A DNA stretch of 64,000 nt from Yersinia bercovieri ATCC 43970 (GTDB taxonomy: Bacteria > Pseudomonadota > Gammaproteobacteria > Enterobacterales > Enterobacteriaceae), in contig NZ_CP054044.1 in NCBI RefSeq assembly GCF_013282745.1, positions 2,418,001-2,482,000 on the forward strand, written 5' to 3'. Shown in pieces: positions 18,500-28,993 of this stretch (the stretch's first letter is position 1; every line of letters begins with the position of its first letter). The notes under the pieces are model-generated. The model made no database searches. It saw nothing but the letters and a program-made list of their open reading frames with translations, and was not told where the DNA came from. The translations under genes and the position numbers were made by a program.

Positions 18500-19264
18500 A
18501 TGTGCGAATTGCTCGGGATGAGCGCAAATGTTCCCACGGATATTTGCTTTAGCTTTACCGGCCTGGTGCAACGAGGCGGAGGGACTGGCCCACATAAAGA
18601 TGGCTGGGGCATCACCTTCTATGAAGGTAATGGCTGCCGCACGTTTAAAGATCCCAAACCTAGCTTTAATTCACCGATTGCCCGCCTGGTACAAGATTAT
18701 CCGATCAAATCCTGCGCAGTGGTTTCGCATATCCGTCAGGCAAATCGTGGTGAAGTGGCGTTAGAAAATACCCACCCATTTACCCGCGAAATGTGGGGGC
18801 GGAACTGGACTTACGCCCACAATGGTCAGCTCAAAGGGTATCGTCAGTTAGATACTGGCACTTTTCGGCCCATTGGCCAGACTGATAGCGAATACGCTTT
18901 CTGCTGGTTGCTGAATCAATTGGCGAAACGCTACCCTCGCACCCCCAGCAATTGGCCTGCGGTATTCCGCTATATCGCCACGTTATGTGAGCAATTACGC
19001 GCCAAAGGGGTGTTTAATATGTTGCTCTCGGATGGGCGTTTTGTGATGGCGTTCTGTTCGACGAATCTATACTGGATAACCCGCCGTGCGCCTTTCGGTA
19101 AAGCGACGTTGCTGGATCAAGATGTGGAGATCGATTTTCAGCAGCAGACCACACCTAATGATGTGGTCACGGTGATCGCCACTCAACCACTGACCGTCAA
19201 TGAAACCTGGCACAAAATTGCACCAGGTGAGTTTTCATTGTTCTGTTTTGGTGAGCAAATTTGA
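18500..19264 (+). CDS. yafJ: YafJ-type class II glutamine amidotransferase
   Basis: 254 residues from ATG 18500, chosen because it places the nucleophile Cys at position 2 ([12 protein letters not shown]), needed for an Ntn-hydrolase glutaminase, and because GGGAGG lies 7 bp upstream. An ATG at 18473 would bury that cysteine. Active-site motifs of the GATase_4 family are present: [22 protein letters not shown] and YAHNGQLKG. It has only the glutaminase domain, so the acceptor is unknown. Its 3' end overlaps convergent yafK by 30 bp. Confidence 0.9.
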   Translation: MCELLGMSANVPTDICFSFTGLVQRGGGTGPHKDGWGITFYEGNGCRTFKDPKPSFNSPIARLVQDYPIKSCAVVSHIRQANRGEVALENTHPFTREMWGRNWTYAHNGQLKGYRQLDTGTFRPIGQTDSEYAFCWLLNQLAKRYPRTPSNWPAVFRYIATLCEQLRAKGVFNMLLSDGRFVMAFCSTNLYWITRRAPFGKATLLDQDVEIDFQQQTTPNDVVTVIATQPLTVNETWHKIAPGEFSLFCFGEQI

Positions 19265-19993
19265 TTTGGTCAGGGCGTACTGCGATGCAGGAGCGCTGGA
19301 GATCGGTGGGCGGCTCAGTACATACTGCCCGTTGATCACGGAAACCGCAGGCGGCATCCGGTTCTTGGCAAAGTAGGCATATCCCGGCTGTAATTGACGC
19401 CAGAAATTGTAATCCGAAGAGTTACGATGGCGCTGCATGTTTTGCTCAGTCATGCGGAACGGGTAAATACTGATATCGACCTTTTCCTGACCAAAGATAA
19501 ATGCTGTTTGCACGTAGTTAAATATCTCGTCCATATAGGCATCGGTCATTGCATAACAGCCGATTGATTTGCAAGCGCCATGGATCATCAGATATTTCCC
19601 TGAATAGCCCTGTGACTTGTCATAATCATTTGGGAAGCCAATATTGATTGCCCGATAAAATTTACTGTCGGGTTTTAAATGGCGCATATCAATACTGTAA
19701 AACCCTTCCGGACTTTTGAAATCACCCTCACGGCGTTTCGGGCCAAGCCCCCCTGAGAATTCACAGATACGATAGCTTTGTACCAGCCGATACTCGCCTT
19801 GTAATCGGGCATATAATTCCAGAGTACGTTCTTCTTTGAAGATCTGAATATAGACCGATGACCCGAGTAATTGCTGTTTTAGCTCTTTGGACACTGCCAC
19901 AGGCTCACTGGCTGAGCTGGTGAAGGATACCGCAGGCAAACAAATTATTACCGCAAACATTATCGTCGCAAACAACGGCGCGATTTTGCTCAT
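19235..19993 (-). CDS. yafK: YafK (LdtF/DpaA), YkuD-domain periplasmic protein
   Basis: 252 residues with an N-terminal signal peptide ([23 protein letters not shown]). The YkuD catalytic motif is intact: [14 protein letters not shown] near residue 140, with the final Cys as nucleophile. In E. coli the equivalent protein acts as an amidase that releases Braun lipoprotein from peptidoglycan (DpaA/LdtF) rather than as a classical L,D-transpeptidase; the same role is inferred here from similarity. Convergent and overlapping with yafJ. Confidence 0.9.
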   Translation of the reverse strand: MSKIAPLFATIMFAVIICLPAVSFTSSASEPVAVSKELKQQLLGSSVYIQIFKEERTLELYARLQGEYRLVQSYRICEFSGGLGPKRREGDFKSPEGFYSIDMRHLKPDSKFYRAINIGFPNDYDKSQGYSGKYLMIHGACKSIGCYAMTDAYMDEIFNYVQTAFIFGQEKVDISIYPFRMTEQNMQRHRNSSDYNFWRQLQPGYAYFAKNRMPPAVSVINGQYVLSRPPISSAPASQYALTKSNLLTKTEQ

Positions 19994-20463
19994 TTATTAT
20001 TCCTACTTATATTATGTAAATTATGCCACTGCATCTTTTGATTTATAGGCGCAGATTATCAGTCGGAGCTTTTTTAGCAATATATGTTTTGTATAAAATA
20101 AGTACCAATTCGGTAAAGTTGAGTTGATGAAACGATTTTACCGAGTGTATTGAGAATTTAACTGGAAATTATTTGTGTTTGCTTGACTCAGGTCACTGCA
20201 TTTGTCAGACAGTGCCAGTTGTAAATGCTAAAATCGACCACTGCTAATTCCGCTCGCCGAATGGCTATTTCATCAGTGACATTCACGTGAGAGGATATAG
20301 CGCTTATTTTCAGAGATTCTTTCAGTAAGCATTCATGTTTGTCCAATTGACTCGGCATTAAGCCGCCGTTTAAATGAGTCGTGAAAGTATCTTCCCTTTT
20401 TGTGGCTGTACACTCTGGGTTCAAGTACAGCATTTGATATCACTAATAAAGTTGTCCAACCTT
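19994..20463. other. Intergenic region yafK-nqrA with an inverted repeat
   Basis: 470 bp with no recognisable gene. TCGGTAAA (20110-20117) and TTTACCGA (20137-20144) form perfect 8-bp arms around 19 bases without a T-tract, possibly a regulator site. A minus-strand frame at 20188-20433 has no recognised similarity and no convincing ribosome site. The nqr promoter should lie in the right-hand part. Confidence 0.5.
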
Positions 20464-21807
20464 ATGATTAAAATAAAGAAAGGACTCGACCTCCCCATCG
20501 CTGGTGCACCTTTGCAGGTGATAGAAGATGGCCCTGCTATTCGTCATGTCGCGCTGCTCGGTGAGGAGTATGTGGGCATGCGCCCCTCAATGTTGGTGCA
20601 AGAAGGCGATTGGGTTAAGAAAGGTCAGGTTCTGTTTGAAGACAAAAAAAATCCGGGTGTGATGTATACCGCACCGGCCAGCGGCAAGGTCAGCGCCATC
20701 AACCGGGGTGAGCGTCGTGTACTGCAATCTGTGGTGATTGAAGTTGAAGGGGATGAGCAAATTCCTTTCGAGCCTTACGCTGAGGCCTCCCTCAATCAAT
20801 TGAGTAATGAACAAGTACAAAACTCTTTGCTGGCTTCTGGTTTATGGACAGCATTGCGAACTCGTCCTTTCAGCAAAACCCCCGTGCCTGGCAGTCGCCC
20901 ACGGGCTATCTTCGTCAGTGCGATGGATACCCAGCCGCTAGCGGCCGATCCGCAGGTGATTATCGCCACTGAACCTGACGCTTTTAAGCATGGCTTAACC
21001 GTGCTTACGCGTTTAACTGAAGGTAAAGTGCATGTTTGTCATGCGCCGGGGCCGGTGATTACCACTCATCCGAACGCCCAGGTCACTTATAATGAGTTCT
21101 CCGGCCCGCATCCCGCCGGTCTGGTTGGCACACACATTCACTTCCTTGAACCCGTCAGCGCGCGCAAAACAGTTTGGCATGTGGGTTATCAGGATGTCAT
21201 TGCTATCGGTAAACTGTTTACCCGTGGTGAGTTGTGCAGTGACCGCATCGTCGCATTAGCTGGCCCGCAAGTGAATCAACCTATTTTACTGCGCACCTGT
21301 TTGGGTGCCAGTTTGTCTGAATTGACAGCCGATAGGCTGAAAGAGGATGACAACCGCATTATTTCTGGCTCAGTCCTCAGTGGTACTGCTTTCTCCGCCA
21401 CCCATGGCTATCTCGGGCGTTTCCATCAGCAAGTGTCGGTTATCCGCGAAGGGCGAGAAAAAGAGCTATTCGGTTGGGTGATGCCAGGTCGCGATAAATA
21501 CTCTATTACTCGCACGACACTGGGCCATTTCTTCAAACACAAATTGTTTGCCTTCTCCACCAATATGCAGGGCGGAGAGCGCGCCATGGTGCCAATTGGT
21601 AACTATGAGCGGGTAATGCCACTGGATATTTTGGCGACCCATCTGCTGCGTGACCTGCTATCTGGTGATACCGATAGCGCGCAGGCGCTAGGTTGTCTGG
21701 AACTGGATGAAGAAGATCTGGCCTTATGCACATTTGTCTGCCCCGGGAAGTACGAATACGGTCCGGTACTGCGCGACATACTGACCAAGATTGAGCAGGA
21801 AGGATAA
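20464..21807 (+). CDS. nqrA: NqrA, Na+-translocating NADH:quinone reductase subunit A
   Basis: 447 residues from ATG 20464. The family N-terminus [16 protein letters not shown] fixes this start; the frame is open further upstream (ATG 20374), but that extension is not part of the protein. NqrA is the cytoplasm-facing, quinone-associated subunit of the six-subunit Na+ pump. First gene of nqrABCDEF-apbE-nqrM, separated from nqrB by 3 bp. Confidence 0.97.
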   Translation: MIKIKKGLDLPIAGAPLQVIEDGPAIRHVALLGEEYVGMRPSMLVQEGDWVKKGQVLFEDKKNPGVMYTAPASGKVSAINRGERRVLQSVVIEVEGDEQIPFEPYAEASLNQLSNEQVQNSLLASGLWTALRTRPFSKTPVPGSRPRAIFVSAMDTQPLAADPQVIIATEPDAFKHGLTVLTRLTEGKVHVCHAPGPVITTHPNAQVTYNEFSGPHPAGLVGTHIHFLEPVSARKTVWHVGYQDVIAIGKLFTRGELCSDRIVALAGPQVNQPILLRTCLGASLSELTADRLKEDDNRIISGSVLSGTAFSATHGYLGRFHQQVSVIREGREKELFGWVMPGRDKYSITRTTLGHFFKHKLFAFSTNMQGGERAMVPIGNYERVMPLDILATHLLRDLLSGDTDSAQALGCLELDEEDLALCTFVCPGKYEYGPVLRDILTKIEQEG

Positions 21808-21810
21808 CCT

Positions 21811-23052
21811 ATGGGCCTGAAAAGTTTTCTCGAGAAGATAGAGCACCACTTTGAAGCGGGTGGCAAATTAGAAAAGTACTATCCGCTGTATGAAGCTGCT
21901 GCCACCATTTTCTATACTCAGGGCAAAGTCACACCGGGTGCTTCTCATGTGCGAGATGCCATCGATCTGAAACGGATGATGATTCTGGTCTGGCTGGCGG
22001 TCTTCCCGACCATGTTCTGGGGGATGTACAACGTCGGCGCTCAGGCGATCCCGGCGCTGAACCAACTCTACAGTGGCGCGGAGCTACAACAGATTATTGC
22101 CAGTGACTGGCATTACCAACTGGCACAGATGCTCGGGGTCTCCTTTGCTCCCGATGCTGGCTGGATAAGTAAAATGGCGCTGGGTGCCGCCTATTTCCTG
22201 CCAATTTATGCGGTAGTGTTTTTGGTGGGCGGTTTCTGGGAAGTGGTTTTTTCCATTGTTCGCAAACATGAGATCAACGAAGGCTTCTTCGTTACCTCAA
22301 TCTTATTCTCCCTGATTGTGCCCCCGACACTGCCACTTTGGCAGGCGGCGCTGGGGATCTCCTTTGGCGTGGTTATCGGCAAAGAGATCTTCGGTGGCAC
22401 GGGGCGCAACTTCCTCAACCCCGCTTTGGCTGGGCGTGCTTTCCTGTTCTTTGCTTATCCTGCACAGATATCTGGTGACCTGGTGTGGACGGCTGCGGAT
22501 GGTTTTTCCGGTGCCACCCCATTGTCACAATGGAGTGTTAACGGCAGCCACAGCTTGCTCAACACAGTGACCCAGCAACCTATCACTTGGATGGATGCCT
22601 TCCTCGGTAATATTCCCGGCTCTATTGGTGAAGTCTCTACGCTGATGATTCTAATTGGCGGGGCCATTATTCTGTTTGCCCGCGTGGCCTCCTGGCAGAT
22701 TGTGGCTGGTGTGATGATTGGCATGATTGCGACCGCGTGCTTATTTAACTGGATAGGCTCTACCACCAACCCGTTATTTGCTATGCCATGGTATTGGCAT
22801 CTGGTCCTTGGTGGCTTTGCTTTCGGCATGGTCTTTATGGCGACCGATCCGGTCTCGGCCTCCTTTACCAATACCGGTAAGTGGTGGTATGGCGGCTTGA
22901 TTGGTGCCATGTGTGTCTTAATCCGCGTGATCAATCCGGCTTATCCGGAGGGAATGATGCTGGCTATCCTGTTTGCCAACCTGTTTGCGCCACTGTTCGA
23001 CTATGTGGTTGTTCAGGCCAATATCAAGCGGAGGAGAGCCCGTGGCGAGTGA
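21811..23052 (+). CDS. nqrB: NqrB, Na+-NQR subunit B (membrane, FMN-binding)
   Basis: 413 residues with multiple transmembrane helices. It carries the covalent FMN attachment motif SGATPL ([12 protein letters not shown], near residue 234), the site flavinylated by ApbE, and the conserved [20 protein letters not shown]. NqrB forms the main Na+ and quinone pathway of the complex. Its stop lies 11 bp inside the nqrC start region, so translation is coupled. Confidence 0.97.
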   Translation: MGLKSFLEKIEHHFEAGGKLEKYYPLYEAAATIFYTQGKVTPGASHVRDAIDLKRMMILVWLAVFPTMFWGMYNVGAQAIPALNQLYSGAELQQIIASDWHYQLAQMLGVSFAPDAGWISKMALGAAYFLPIYAVVFLVGGFWEVVFSIVRKHEINEGFFVTSILFSLIVPPTLPLWQAALGISFGVVIGKEIFGGTGRNFLNPALAGRAFLFFAYPAQISGDLVWTAADGFSGATPLSQWSVNGSHSLLNTVTQQPITWMDAFLGNIPGSIGEVSTLMILIGGAIILFARVASWQIVAGVMIGMIATACLFNWIGSTTNPLFAMPWYWHLVLGGFAFGMVFMATDPVSASFTNTGKWWYGGLIGAMCVLIRVINPAYPEGMMLAILFANLFAPLFDYVVVQANIKRRRARGE

Positions 23053-23842
23053 TAAACCAAGAAATAATGACAGTATCGGCAAAACGTTGCTGGTGGTCAT
23101 CGTGCTGTGTTTGGTCTGTTCCGTGATTGTTGCGGGGGCGGCTGTTGGTTTGAAAGCTAAGCAGCAAGAGCAGCGCTTGCTGGATAAGCAGCGCAATATT
23201 CTGGCGGTGACCGGTTTACTGCAACCGAGAATGCCGGCGGAAGAAGTGCAGCGTGAGTTTGCTAAACGCATTGAACCGCGTCTGCTGGATTTACAAAGCG
23301 GCGAATTTATCAAACAAGATCCCGCTACATTTGACCGTACTCAGGCGCTGCGAGATAACCAAATGAGTGTTGCACTGACTGCGGCACAAGATATCGCCGG
23401 TATCCGTCGTCGAGCTAACGTGGTTGAAATCTATTTGGTGCGCGGTGAAAACGGGCAGATCAATAAGATTGTCCTGCCGGTCTATGGTTCTGGTCTCTGG
23501 TCAATGATGTATGCTTTTGTGGCCATTGATAGTGACGGCAAAACAGTTCGCGGTATTACCTATTACGATCATGGTGAGACACCGGGGCTGGGCGGTGAGA
23601 TTGAAAACCAAAACTGGCGTAACCAGTGGATTGGCAAGCGGCTATTTGACGATCAGGGGCAACCCGCTATCCGTATCGTTAAAGGGCGTGCGCCAGCTAA
23701 TGATCCCCATGCGATAGATGGTTTATCAGGGGCGACGCTGACCTCTAACGGGGTACAAAACAGCTTCGATTTTTGGCTCGGTGAAAACGGCTTTGGCCCG
23801 TTCCTGAAAAAAGTGCGCGAAGGAGCGTTAAAAAATGGCTGA
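23042..23842 (+). CDS. nqrC: NqrC, Na+-NQR subunit C (covalent FMN)
   Basis: 266 residues from GTG 23042. GTG is chosen because GGAGGAGA (23028-23035) is correctly spaced and the family begins with [15 protein letters not shown]; an upstream ATG at 22973 would lie deep in nqrB. It has one N-terminal transmembrane helix ([19 protein letters not shown]), a large periplasmic domain, and [10 protein letters not shown] near residue 221, whose Thr carries phosphoester-linked FMN. Overlaps nqrB by 11 bp and nqrD by 8 bp. Confidence 0.96.
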   Translation: MASDKPRNNDSIGKTLLVVIVLCLVCSVIVAGAAVGLKAKQQEQRLLDKQRNILAVTGLLQPRMPAEEVQREFAKRIEPRLLDLQSGEFIKQDPATFDRTQALRDNQMSVALTAAQDIAGIRRRANVVEIYLVRGENGQINKIVLPVYGSGLWSMMYAFVAIDSDGKTVRGITYYDHGETPGLGGEIENQNWRNQWIGKRLFDDQGQPAIRIVKGRAPANDPHAIDGLSGATLTSNGVQNSFDFWLGENGFGPFLKKVREGALKNG

Positions 23843-24464
23843 TACCAAAGAGATTAAGCGGGTCTTATTCGGGCCGCTATTTGATAACAACCCCATTGCG
23901 TTACAGATCCTTGGGGTTTGTTCAGCGCTGGCGGTGACAACCAAGTTGGAAACTGCCTTAGTGATGACACTGGCGGTGACCTTGGTGACGGCCTTCTCCA
24001 GTTTCTTCATCTCATTGATTCGCAATCACATTCCAAACAGTGTGCGTATCATTGTTCAGATGGTAATTATTGCCTCGTTGGTTATTGTGGTGGATCAGAT
24101 CCTACGCGCCTATGCCTATGAGATATCCAAACAGCTGTCGGTATTTGTCGGCCTGATAATCACCAACTGCATTGTGATGGGGCGTGCTGAGGCCTACGCG
24201 ATGAAATCCCCACCGATTGAAAGCTTTATGGATGGCATCGGTAACGGTTTGGGTTATGGCGTGGTGTTAGTGCTGGTGGGCTTTGTCCGCGAACTGATTG
24301 GCTCCGGCAAACTATTTGGTGTGACGGTGCTTGAAACTGTTCAGAACGGTGGGTGGTATCAGCCAAATGGATTGTTCCTACTAGCTCCTAGCGCATTCTT
24401 TATCATTGGTTTGCTGATTTGGGGTCTGCGGACCCTGAAACCTGCGCAGATTGAGAAGGAGTAA
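23835..24464 (+). CDS. nqrD: NqrD, Na+-NQR subunit D
   Basis: 209 residues, almost entirely hydrophobic with about six transmembrane helices; a paralogue-like partner of NqrE. It starts [24 protein letters not shown], the family N-terminus, 8 bp before the nqrC stop. In the complex NqrD and NqrE form the membrane pair that holds the intramembrane iron-sulfur centre. Confidence 0.96.
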   Translation: MADTKEIKRVLFGPLFDNNPIALQILGVCSALAVTTKLETALVMTLAVTLVTAFSSFFISLIRNHIPNSVRIIVQMVIIASLVIVVDQILRAYAYEISKQLSVFVGLIITNCIVMGRAEAYAMKSPPIESFMDGIGNGLGYGVVLVLVGFVRELIGSGKLFGVTVLETVQNGGWYQPNGLFLLAPSAFFIIGLLIWGLRTLKPAQIEKE

Positions 24465-24470
24465 TTGACG

Positions 24471-25067
24471 ATGGAACATTACATCAGTCTGTTTGTCCGC
24501 GCAGTGTTTGTGGAAAATATGGCTTTAGCATTCTTCTTGGGGATGTGTACTTTCCTGGCCGTTTCCAAGAAAGTATCCACTGCTTTTGGCCTTGGTATTG
24601 CGGTCACGGTGGTTTTGGGTATCTCAGTACCGGCGAACAATCTGGTTTATAACTTGGTGTTGCGGGATGGCGCATTGGTAGAGGGTGTTGATCTCAGCTT
24701 CCTGAATTTCATCACTTTTATTGGTGTTATCGCCGCCATTGTGCAGGTGCTGGAGATGATCCTCGATCGTTATTTCCCAGCTTTGTACAACGCGCTGGGG
24801 ATCTTCTTGCCCCTAATTACTGTCAACTGTGCCATCTTCGGTGGCGTCTCCTTTATGGCGCAACGTGATTACAACTTCCCTGAATCGATTGTTTATGGTT
24901 TTGGATCCGGTCTCGGTTGGATGTTGGCGATTGTCGCGTTAGCGGGTATTCGAGAAAAAATGAAATATGCCAATGTGCCTGCGGGTTTACAGGGGTTAGG
25001 GATCACCTTTATCACGACTGGATTGATGGCATTGGGGTTTATGTCTTTCGCCGGTGTGAGCCTATAA
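24471..25067 (+). CDS. nqrE: NqrE, Na+-NQR subunit E
   Basis: 198 residues from ATG 24471 ([24 protein letters not shown]). AAGGAG at 24456-24461 supports this ATG over the TTG at 24465. Six hydrophobic helices; Cys in [13 protein letters not shown] and in TVNCAIFGG fit the metal-binding cysteines of the NqrD/E pair. Follows nqrD by 6 bp. Confidence 0.96.
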   Translation: MEHYISLFVRAVFVENMALAFFLGMCTFLAVSKKVSTAFGLGIAVTVVLGISVPANNLVYNLVLRDGALVEGVDLSFLNFITFIGVIAAIVQVLEMILDRYFPALYNALGIFLPLITVNCAIFGGVSFMAQRDYNFPESIVYGFGSGLGWMLAIVALAGIREKMKYANVPAGLQGLGITFITTGLMALGFMSFAGVSL

Positions 25068-25082
25068 AAGCAGGAATAATTC

Positions 25083-26306
25083 ATGGAAATAATTCTGGGC
25101 GTAGTGATGTTTACCCTCATCGTGCTGGCGTTGACGGTAATGATTTTATTTGCCAAATCAAAATTGGTTAATACCGGCGATATTACCGTCGATATCAATG
25201 ACGATGCGGAAAAAAGTTTTGTTGGCCCGGCGGGAGATAAGCTGCTCAATATGCTGTCCAGCCACGGTATTTTCGTCTCTTCAGCTTGCGGCGGTGGTGG
25301 TTCTTGTGGGCAGTGCCGTGTAAAGATTAAAGAGGGCGGCGGGGATATTCTGCCAACAGAGCTTTCTCATATCTCAAAGCGCGAAGCCAAAGAGGGGTGT
25401 CGGTTGGCATGTCAGGTTAGCGTGAAGCAGAATCTGAAAATTGAATTGCCGGAAGAGATCTTTGGTGTGAAAAAATGGGAGTGCGAAGTTATCTCCAATG
25501 ATAACAAAGCCACATTTATCAAAGAGCTAAAGCTGAAAATACCTGATGGTGAGGTAGTCCCGTTCCGCGCGGGTGGTTTTATTCAAATAGAGGCTGAGCC
25601 ACATACCGTCAAATACGCTGATTTTGATGTGCCAGAGGAGTATCGCGGCGACTGGGATAAATTCAATTTGTTCCGATATGAGTCCGTTGCCACTGAGCAG
25701 ACCGTACGTGCTTACTCCATGGCGAACTATCCGGAAGAGCGCGGTATTATCATGCTTAACGTGCGTATTGCTGCGCCACCCCCTTCACAACCTGATGCCC
25801 CGCCGGGGATAATGTCCTCGTATATCTGGTCACTGAAACCCGGTGATAAAGTGGTTATTTCTGGGCCATTTGGTGAGTTTTTCGCTAAAGATACTGACGC
25901 AGAGATGGTCTTTATTGGCGGTGGTGCGGGTATGGCACCGATGCGCTCGCATATCTTTGATCAGCTCAAGCGGCTGCATTCGAAGCGCAAAATCAGCTTT
26001 TGGTATGGTGCCCGTTCACGGCGTGAAATGTTCTATGAAGAGGATTTTGACCAGTTACAGGCCGAGAATGATAATTTCCGTTGGCATGTAGCGCTCTCGG
26101 ACCCACAACCAGAGGATAACTGGACGGGATATACCGGGTTCATTCATAACGTTTTATTGGAAAATTATCTTAAAAACCATCCCGCACCAGAAGATTGCGA
26201 ATTCTATATGTGTGGTCCGCCAATGATGAATGCAGCAGTCATCAAGATGCTGAAAGATCTCGGCGTGGAAGACGATAATATTATGCTTGATGATTTTGGT
26301 GGCTAA
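25083..26306 (+). CDS. nqrF: NqrF, Na+-NQR subunit F (NADH-oxidising)
   Basis: 407 residues: an N-terminal membrane anchor ([22 protein letters not shown]), a [2Fe-2S] ferredoxin domain with [10 protein letters not shown] and a fourth ligand in GCRLAC (residues ~70-112), then a ferredoxin-reductase-type FAD domain ([11 protein letters not shown]) and an NADH-binding domain ending in [16 protein letters not shown]. It takes electrons from NADH on the cytoplasmic side and passes them to the rest of the complex. Confidence 0.97.
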   Translation: MEIILGVVMFTLIVLALTVMILFAKSKLVNTGDITVDINDDAEKSFVGPAGDKLLNMLSSHGIFVSSACGGGGSCGQCRVKIKEGGGDILPTELSHISKREAKEGCRLACQVSVKQNLKIELPEEIFGVKKWECEVISNDNKATFIKELKLKIPDGEVVPFRAGGFIQIEAEPHTVKYADFDVPEEYRGDWDKFNLFRYESVATEQTVRAYSMANYPEERGIIMLNVRIAAPPPSQPDAPPGIMSSYIWSLKPGDKVVISGPFGEFFAKDTDAEMVFIGGGAGMAPMRSHIFDQLKRLHSKRKISFWYGARSRREMFYEEDFDQLQAENDNFRWHVALSDPQPEDNWTGYTGFIHNVLLENYLKNHPAPEDCEFYMCGPPMMNAAVIKMLKDLGVEDDNIMLDDFGG

Positions 26307-26358
26307 TTTTTCACCATCCAGCTTCAAGTACGAAGGGGATACAGCTATTGAGGATATT

Positions 26359-27381
26359 GTGCAAAAACAGTTAATACATTGGCTAATGGCGGTTGCAGGG
26401 GTTTTTCTGCTTACGGGATGTGGCCCTGAGCAAATTAATCTCGAAGGTAAAACCATGGGAACCTCATACTCAATTAAGTATGTGAGTGACTCATCTACAC
26501 CCAGCCCAGAGAAGCTCCAGCAGGAGATTGACCGCGAGCTGGAAGCCGTTAATGATCAGATGTCGACTTATCGACCTAACTCTGAATTGAGTCGTTTCAA
26601 CAAAAGTCGAGAGGTGAATACACCTTTCCCGGTTTCAGATGCGACGGCGAAAGTTGTACGGGAGGCTATCCGAATTAACCGCCTGACGGATGGCGCGTTG
26701 GATGTGACTGTCGGGCCATTGGTGAACTTATGGGGCTTCGGCCCAGAAGGGCGGCCTGATGTGGTGCCTACCGAAGCTGAAATTGCTAAACGACGGGCAT
26801 GGGTCGGCATTGATAAACTGGCTGTAGAAAATGGCGCTTTAGTCAAACGGATCCCTGAGTTGTATGTCGATCTCTCCTCTATTGCTAAAGGCTATGGGGT
26901 CGATGTAGTTGCTGAATATCTGGAAGCTAATAATATCACCAATTATATGGTTGATATCGGTGGCGAAGTGCGGACCCGTGGTAACAATGGTGAAAGCAAA
27001 CCATGGCGCATTGCTATTGAAAAACCTGTGTCTGGTCTGGCACAAAGTGCTCAAGAGATTATCGAACCTGGGCGTATGGCAATTGCCACTTCCGGGGATT
27101 ATCGAAATTATTTTGAGCAGAATGGTGTACGCTATTCTCATACTATTGATCCCGATACCGGCCGACCAATCAATCATCGGTTAGTCTCGATTACCGTTTT
27201 AGACCCGAGCTGTATGACCGCTGATGGGCTATCGACTGGCTTAGATGTCCTTGGGCCAGAACGGGGAATGGCATTAGCTAATTTACTGGGTATTCCGGTG
27301 CTTATGATAGTCAAAACCGATGAGGGCTTTGAGGAGCGCTATTCCGATGCATTCCAGCCTTATCGACAAAAACGGCCTTAA
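26359..27381 (+). CDS. apbE: ApbE, FAD:protein FMN transferase (lipoprotein)
   Basis: 340 residues from GTG 26359, chosen because it follows TGAGGA and gives a normal lipoprotein signal peptide (VQKQLIHWLMAVAGVFLLTGC, lipobox LTGC near residue 21). An ATG at 26287 would overlap nqrF and add a charged extension. ApbE motifs are present: GKTMGTSYSIKY, DIGGEVRTRG and the metal-binding AIATSGDYRNYFEQNG. It attaches FMN to the Thr residues of NqrB and NqrC, so its place in the operon is functional. It acts at the periplasmic side of the inner membrane. Confidence 0.93.
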   Translation: MQKQLIHWLMAVAGVFLLTGCGPEQINLEGKTMGTSYSIKYVSDSSTPSPEKLQQEIDRELEAVNDQMSTYRPNSELSRFNKSREVNTPFPVSDATAKVVREAIRINRLTDGALDVTVGPLVNLWGFGPEGRPDVVPTEAEIAKRRAWVGIDKLAVENGALVKRIPELYVDLSSIAKGYGVDVVAEYLEANNITNYMVDIGGEVRTRGNNGESKPWRIAIEKPVSGLAQSAQEIIEPGRMAIATSGDYRNYFEQNGVRYSHTIDPDTGRPINHRLVSITVLDPSCMTADGLSTGLDVLGPERGMALANLLGIPVLMIVKTDEGFEERYSDAFQPYRQKRP

Positions 27382-27392
27382 TCGGAGGGGAT

Positions 27393-27620
27393 ATGTTGAC
27401 TGTTTTTATCGCGTCCTTTGTCTTTTTCCTATTGGTTATCGCTGGGATGTCGCTAGGCTATATCGTAAAACGTAAAACTTTACAGGGCAGTTGCGGCGGC
27501 ATTGGGGCGTTGGGGATGGAAAAAGTATGTGATTGCCCTGAACCTTGTGATGCGCGTAAGAAACGTTTGGCGAAAGAGGCTGCTCGCCAGAAGGCGCTGG
27601 ATCAATATCGTATTTTATAG
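27393..27620 (+). CDS. nqrM: NqrM, Na+-NQR maturation protein
   Basis: 75 residues: one N-terminal transmembrane helix (FIASFVFFLLVIAGMSLGYIV) and four cysteines in SCGGIGALGMEKVCDCPEPC, the DUF539 signature. In Vibrio NqrM is needed to assemble the iron centre between NqrD and NqrE. It lies 11 bp after apbE, behind GGAGG, and closes the operon ahead of a strong terminator. Confidence 0.93.
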   Translation: MLTVFIASFVFFLLVIAGMSLGYIVKRKTLQGSCGGIGALGMEKVCDCPEPCDARKKRLAKEAARQKALDQYRIL

Positions 27621-27679
27621 CCTGTGCTCAGATAGATAAAAATAGAGCCGATACGATAAATAAGTAGAGACGACAAAGC

Positions 27680-27709
27680 CCCAGCCAGCTATCTGTTGGC
27701 TGGGTTTTT
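27680..27709 (+). terminator. Intrinsic terminator of the nqr operon
   Basis: CCCAGCCA pairs with TGGCTGGG (27697-27704) over a 9-base loop and is followed by TTTTT. It lies 60 bp after nqrM, ahead of the convergent GDPD gene. Confidence 0.9.
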
Positions 27710-27740
27710 ATCATTTAAATTAAGTTAAATGGATATCTAA

Positions 27741-28691
27741 TTACTTGTCATCACTGACAATTTTTTTAAACATGGCTGGCGAATCGACCATAACACCGTC
27801 CGCGCCTAATTCTTTTGCTTTCATATAATCTTCAGGCGTATTAATACCGAAGAATATAATATGTGCGTTAGTATTTTTCCGGAAACAATCAACCGCTTCT
27901 TTATCCCAGCTTAATACAGCGTTAGAACGCCCCTCACCTAGGGTATATTTCTCCACGACCTCAACATTTCGGTGTAATTCCAATCCATACCACCGCTCTT
28001 TATTATCTGTGGGTAAATTGCACTTATGATCCATGGTGATATTGGCTAACTGAGTCCGCGTAAGGTCGCGGCTTTCGAAACGTTTTACCTGATGTGATGG
28101 ATCACTTGCCTTATTCACGGCATCCAGCGCGGCTAAATAAGTGTCATTGGTGGAGTAGACTCGGGTGCGAGATAGGCGGTTTTCCTCACCTTTAGTCGTC
28201 GCTTCAAGTGTTTTTTGCAATGCTTTGGCGAAGGTTGCCGGATTTGCATCTGGAGATTTGATGTCGAGATAAAATGTCGTAGTAGGAAACTGCTTTAATA
28301 CCTCATCAAGTGTGGGAATACCAATGTGAACGTCTGGTTTAGGCGTAATATTATGTTTTTTATCATAAGCAACATTGGCGTCAACTTGTGCAAGTTGCTG
28401 TGCGGTATATGCAGATACTTTTCCCGACTTGTTGGTTAACTCTTTAAGGTCAGAGGGGCGATACAATACGGGAATATTATCTTTTGACAGTTGCAGAGTG
28501 ATCCAAATTGCATCTGCACCATTATCTAACGCTTTTTTGATTGCTGGCAGCGTATTTTCCGGCGCATCCGCCGTTCCCCCACGATGAGCAATTATTTGTG
28601 GTGTCGGGGGTAATGCAGATGATGTAACGGATTGAGCATTTACTGCAAAACCAGAAGATAATAGTAAAGTAGCCATTATATAATTTCGCAT
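27741..28691 (-). CDS. Divergent GDPD-family periplasmic protein
   Basis: 316 residues with a signal peptide (IMATLLLSSGFAVNAQS). The fold family is glycerophosphodiester phosphodiesterase: AHRGGTADAPENTLPAIKKAL near residue 35, later FYLDIKSPD and, at the end, GADGVMVDSP. The usual metal and catalytic positions look altered: where typical enzymes have ExD and HD, this protein reads W63-I-T65 and Y77-R78-P79. It may belong to a divergent GDPD subfamily or lack the classical activity, so glpQ is not assigned. It stands alone between the nqr terminator and dinB. Confidence 0.75.
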   Translation of the reverse strand: MRNYIMATLLLSSGFAVNAQSVTSSALPPTPQIIAHRGGTADAPENTLPAIKKALDNGADAIWITLQLSKDNIPVLYRPSDLKELTNKSGKVSAYTAQQLAQVDANVAYDKKHNITPKPDVHIGIPTLDEVLKQFPTTTFYLDIKSPDANPATFAKALQKTLEATTKGEENRLSRTRVYSTNDTYLAALDAVNKASDPSHQVKRFESRDLTRTQLANITMDHKCNLPTDNKERWYGLELHRNVEVVEKYTLGEGRSNAVLSWDKEAVDCFRKNTNAHIIFFGINTPEDYMKAKELGADGVMVDSPAMFKKIVSDDK

Positions 28692-28827
28692 GATATTTAG
28701 TTTCCATCCATTAGTTAATAATGAATCTTTCTGAGGTGAATGTTAATCATATAACTAACATTTTTCGACCTTGTCGAATTTAATGGTTTTTTTATAAAAA
28801 TAAATAACAAAACACTTAAAAACCTTA

Positions 28828-28850
28828 ATAACAGAATTCAATTCTGTTAT
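28828..28850. repeat. Inverted repeat upstream of the GDPD gene and dinB
   Basis: ATAACAGAAT-tca-ATTCTGTTAT: perfect 10-bp arms around 3 bases in an AT-rich divergent promoter region, without a T-tract. It could be an operator for an unknown regulator. It is distinct from the LexA site further right. Confidence 0.6.
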
Positions 28851-28956
28851 ATGAGAAATTGGTTAGCATTTTGATTAGGACAATTACTACCGCTTTTCAA
28901 CTGAAGGATTAGGGAGGTGCTGTGGATTAGGATAATCTTGAGTTTTTCCCATTTAA

Positions 28957-28972
28957 CTGTATTCTTATACAG
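28957..28972. promoter_or_regulatory. LexA box of dinB
   Basis: CTGTATTCTTATACAG matches the SOS box CTGT-N8-ACAG perfectly. It ends 21 bp before the dinB start, so dinB should be repressed by LexA and induced by DNA damage. Confidence 0.92.
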
Positions 28973-28993
28973 TGGTTTGTTTGGGGAGATAAC

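Noticed and set aside
20188..20433. Minus-strand gene of 81 codons upstream of nqrA
   Set aside because: No recognised similarity, no clear ribosome site, lies in the likely nqr control region.
20374..20463. N-terminal extension of nqrA
   Set aside because: The family start [11 protein letters not shown] is at 20464; the upstream codons look non-coding.
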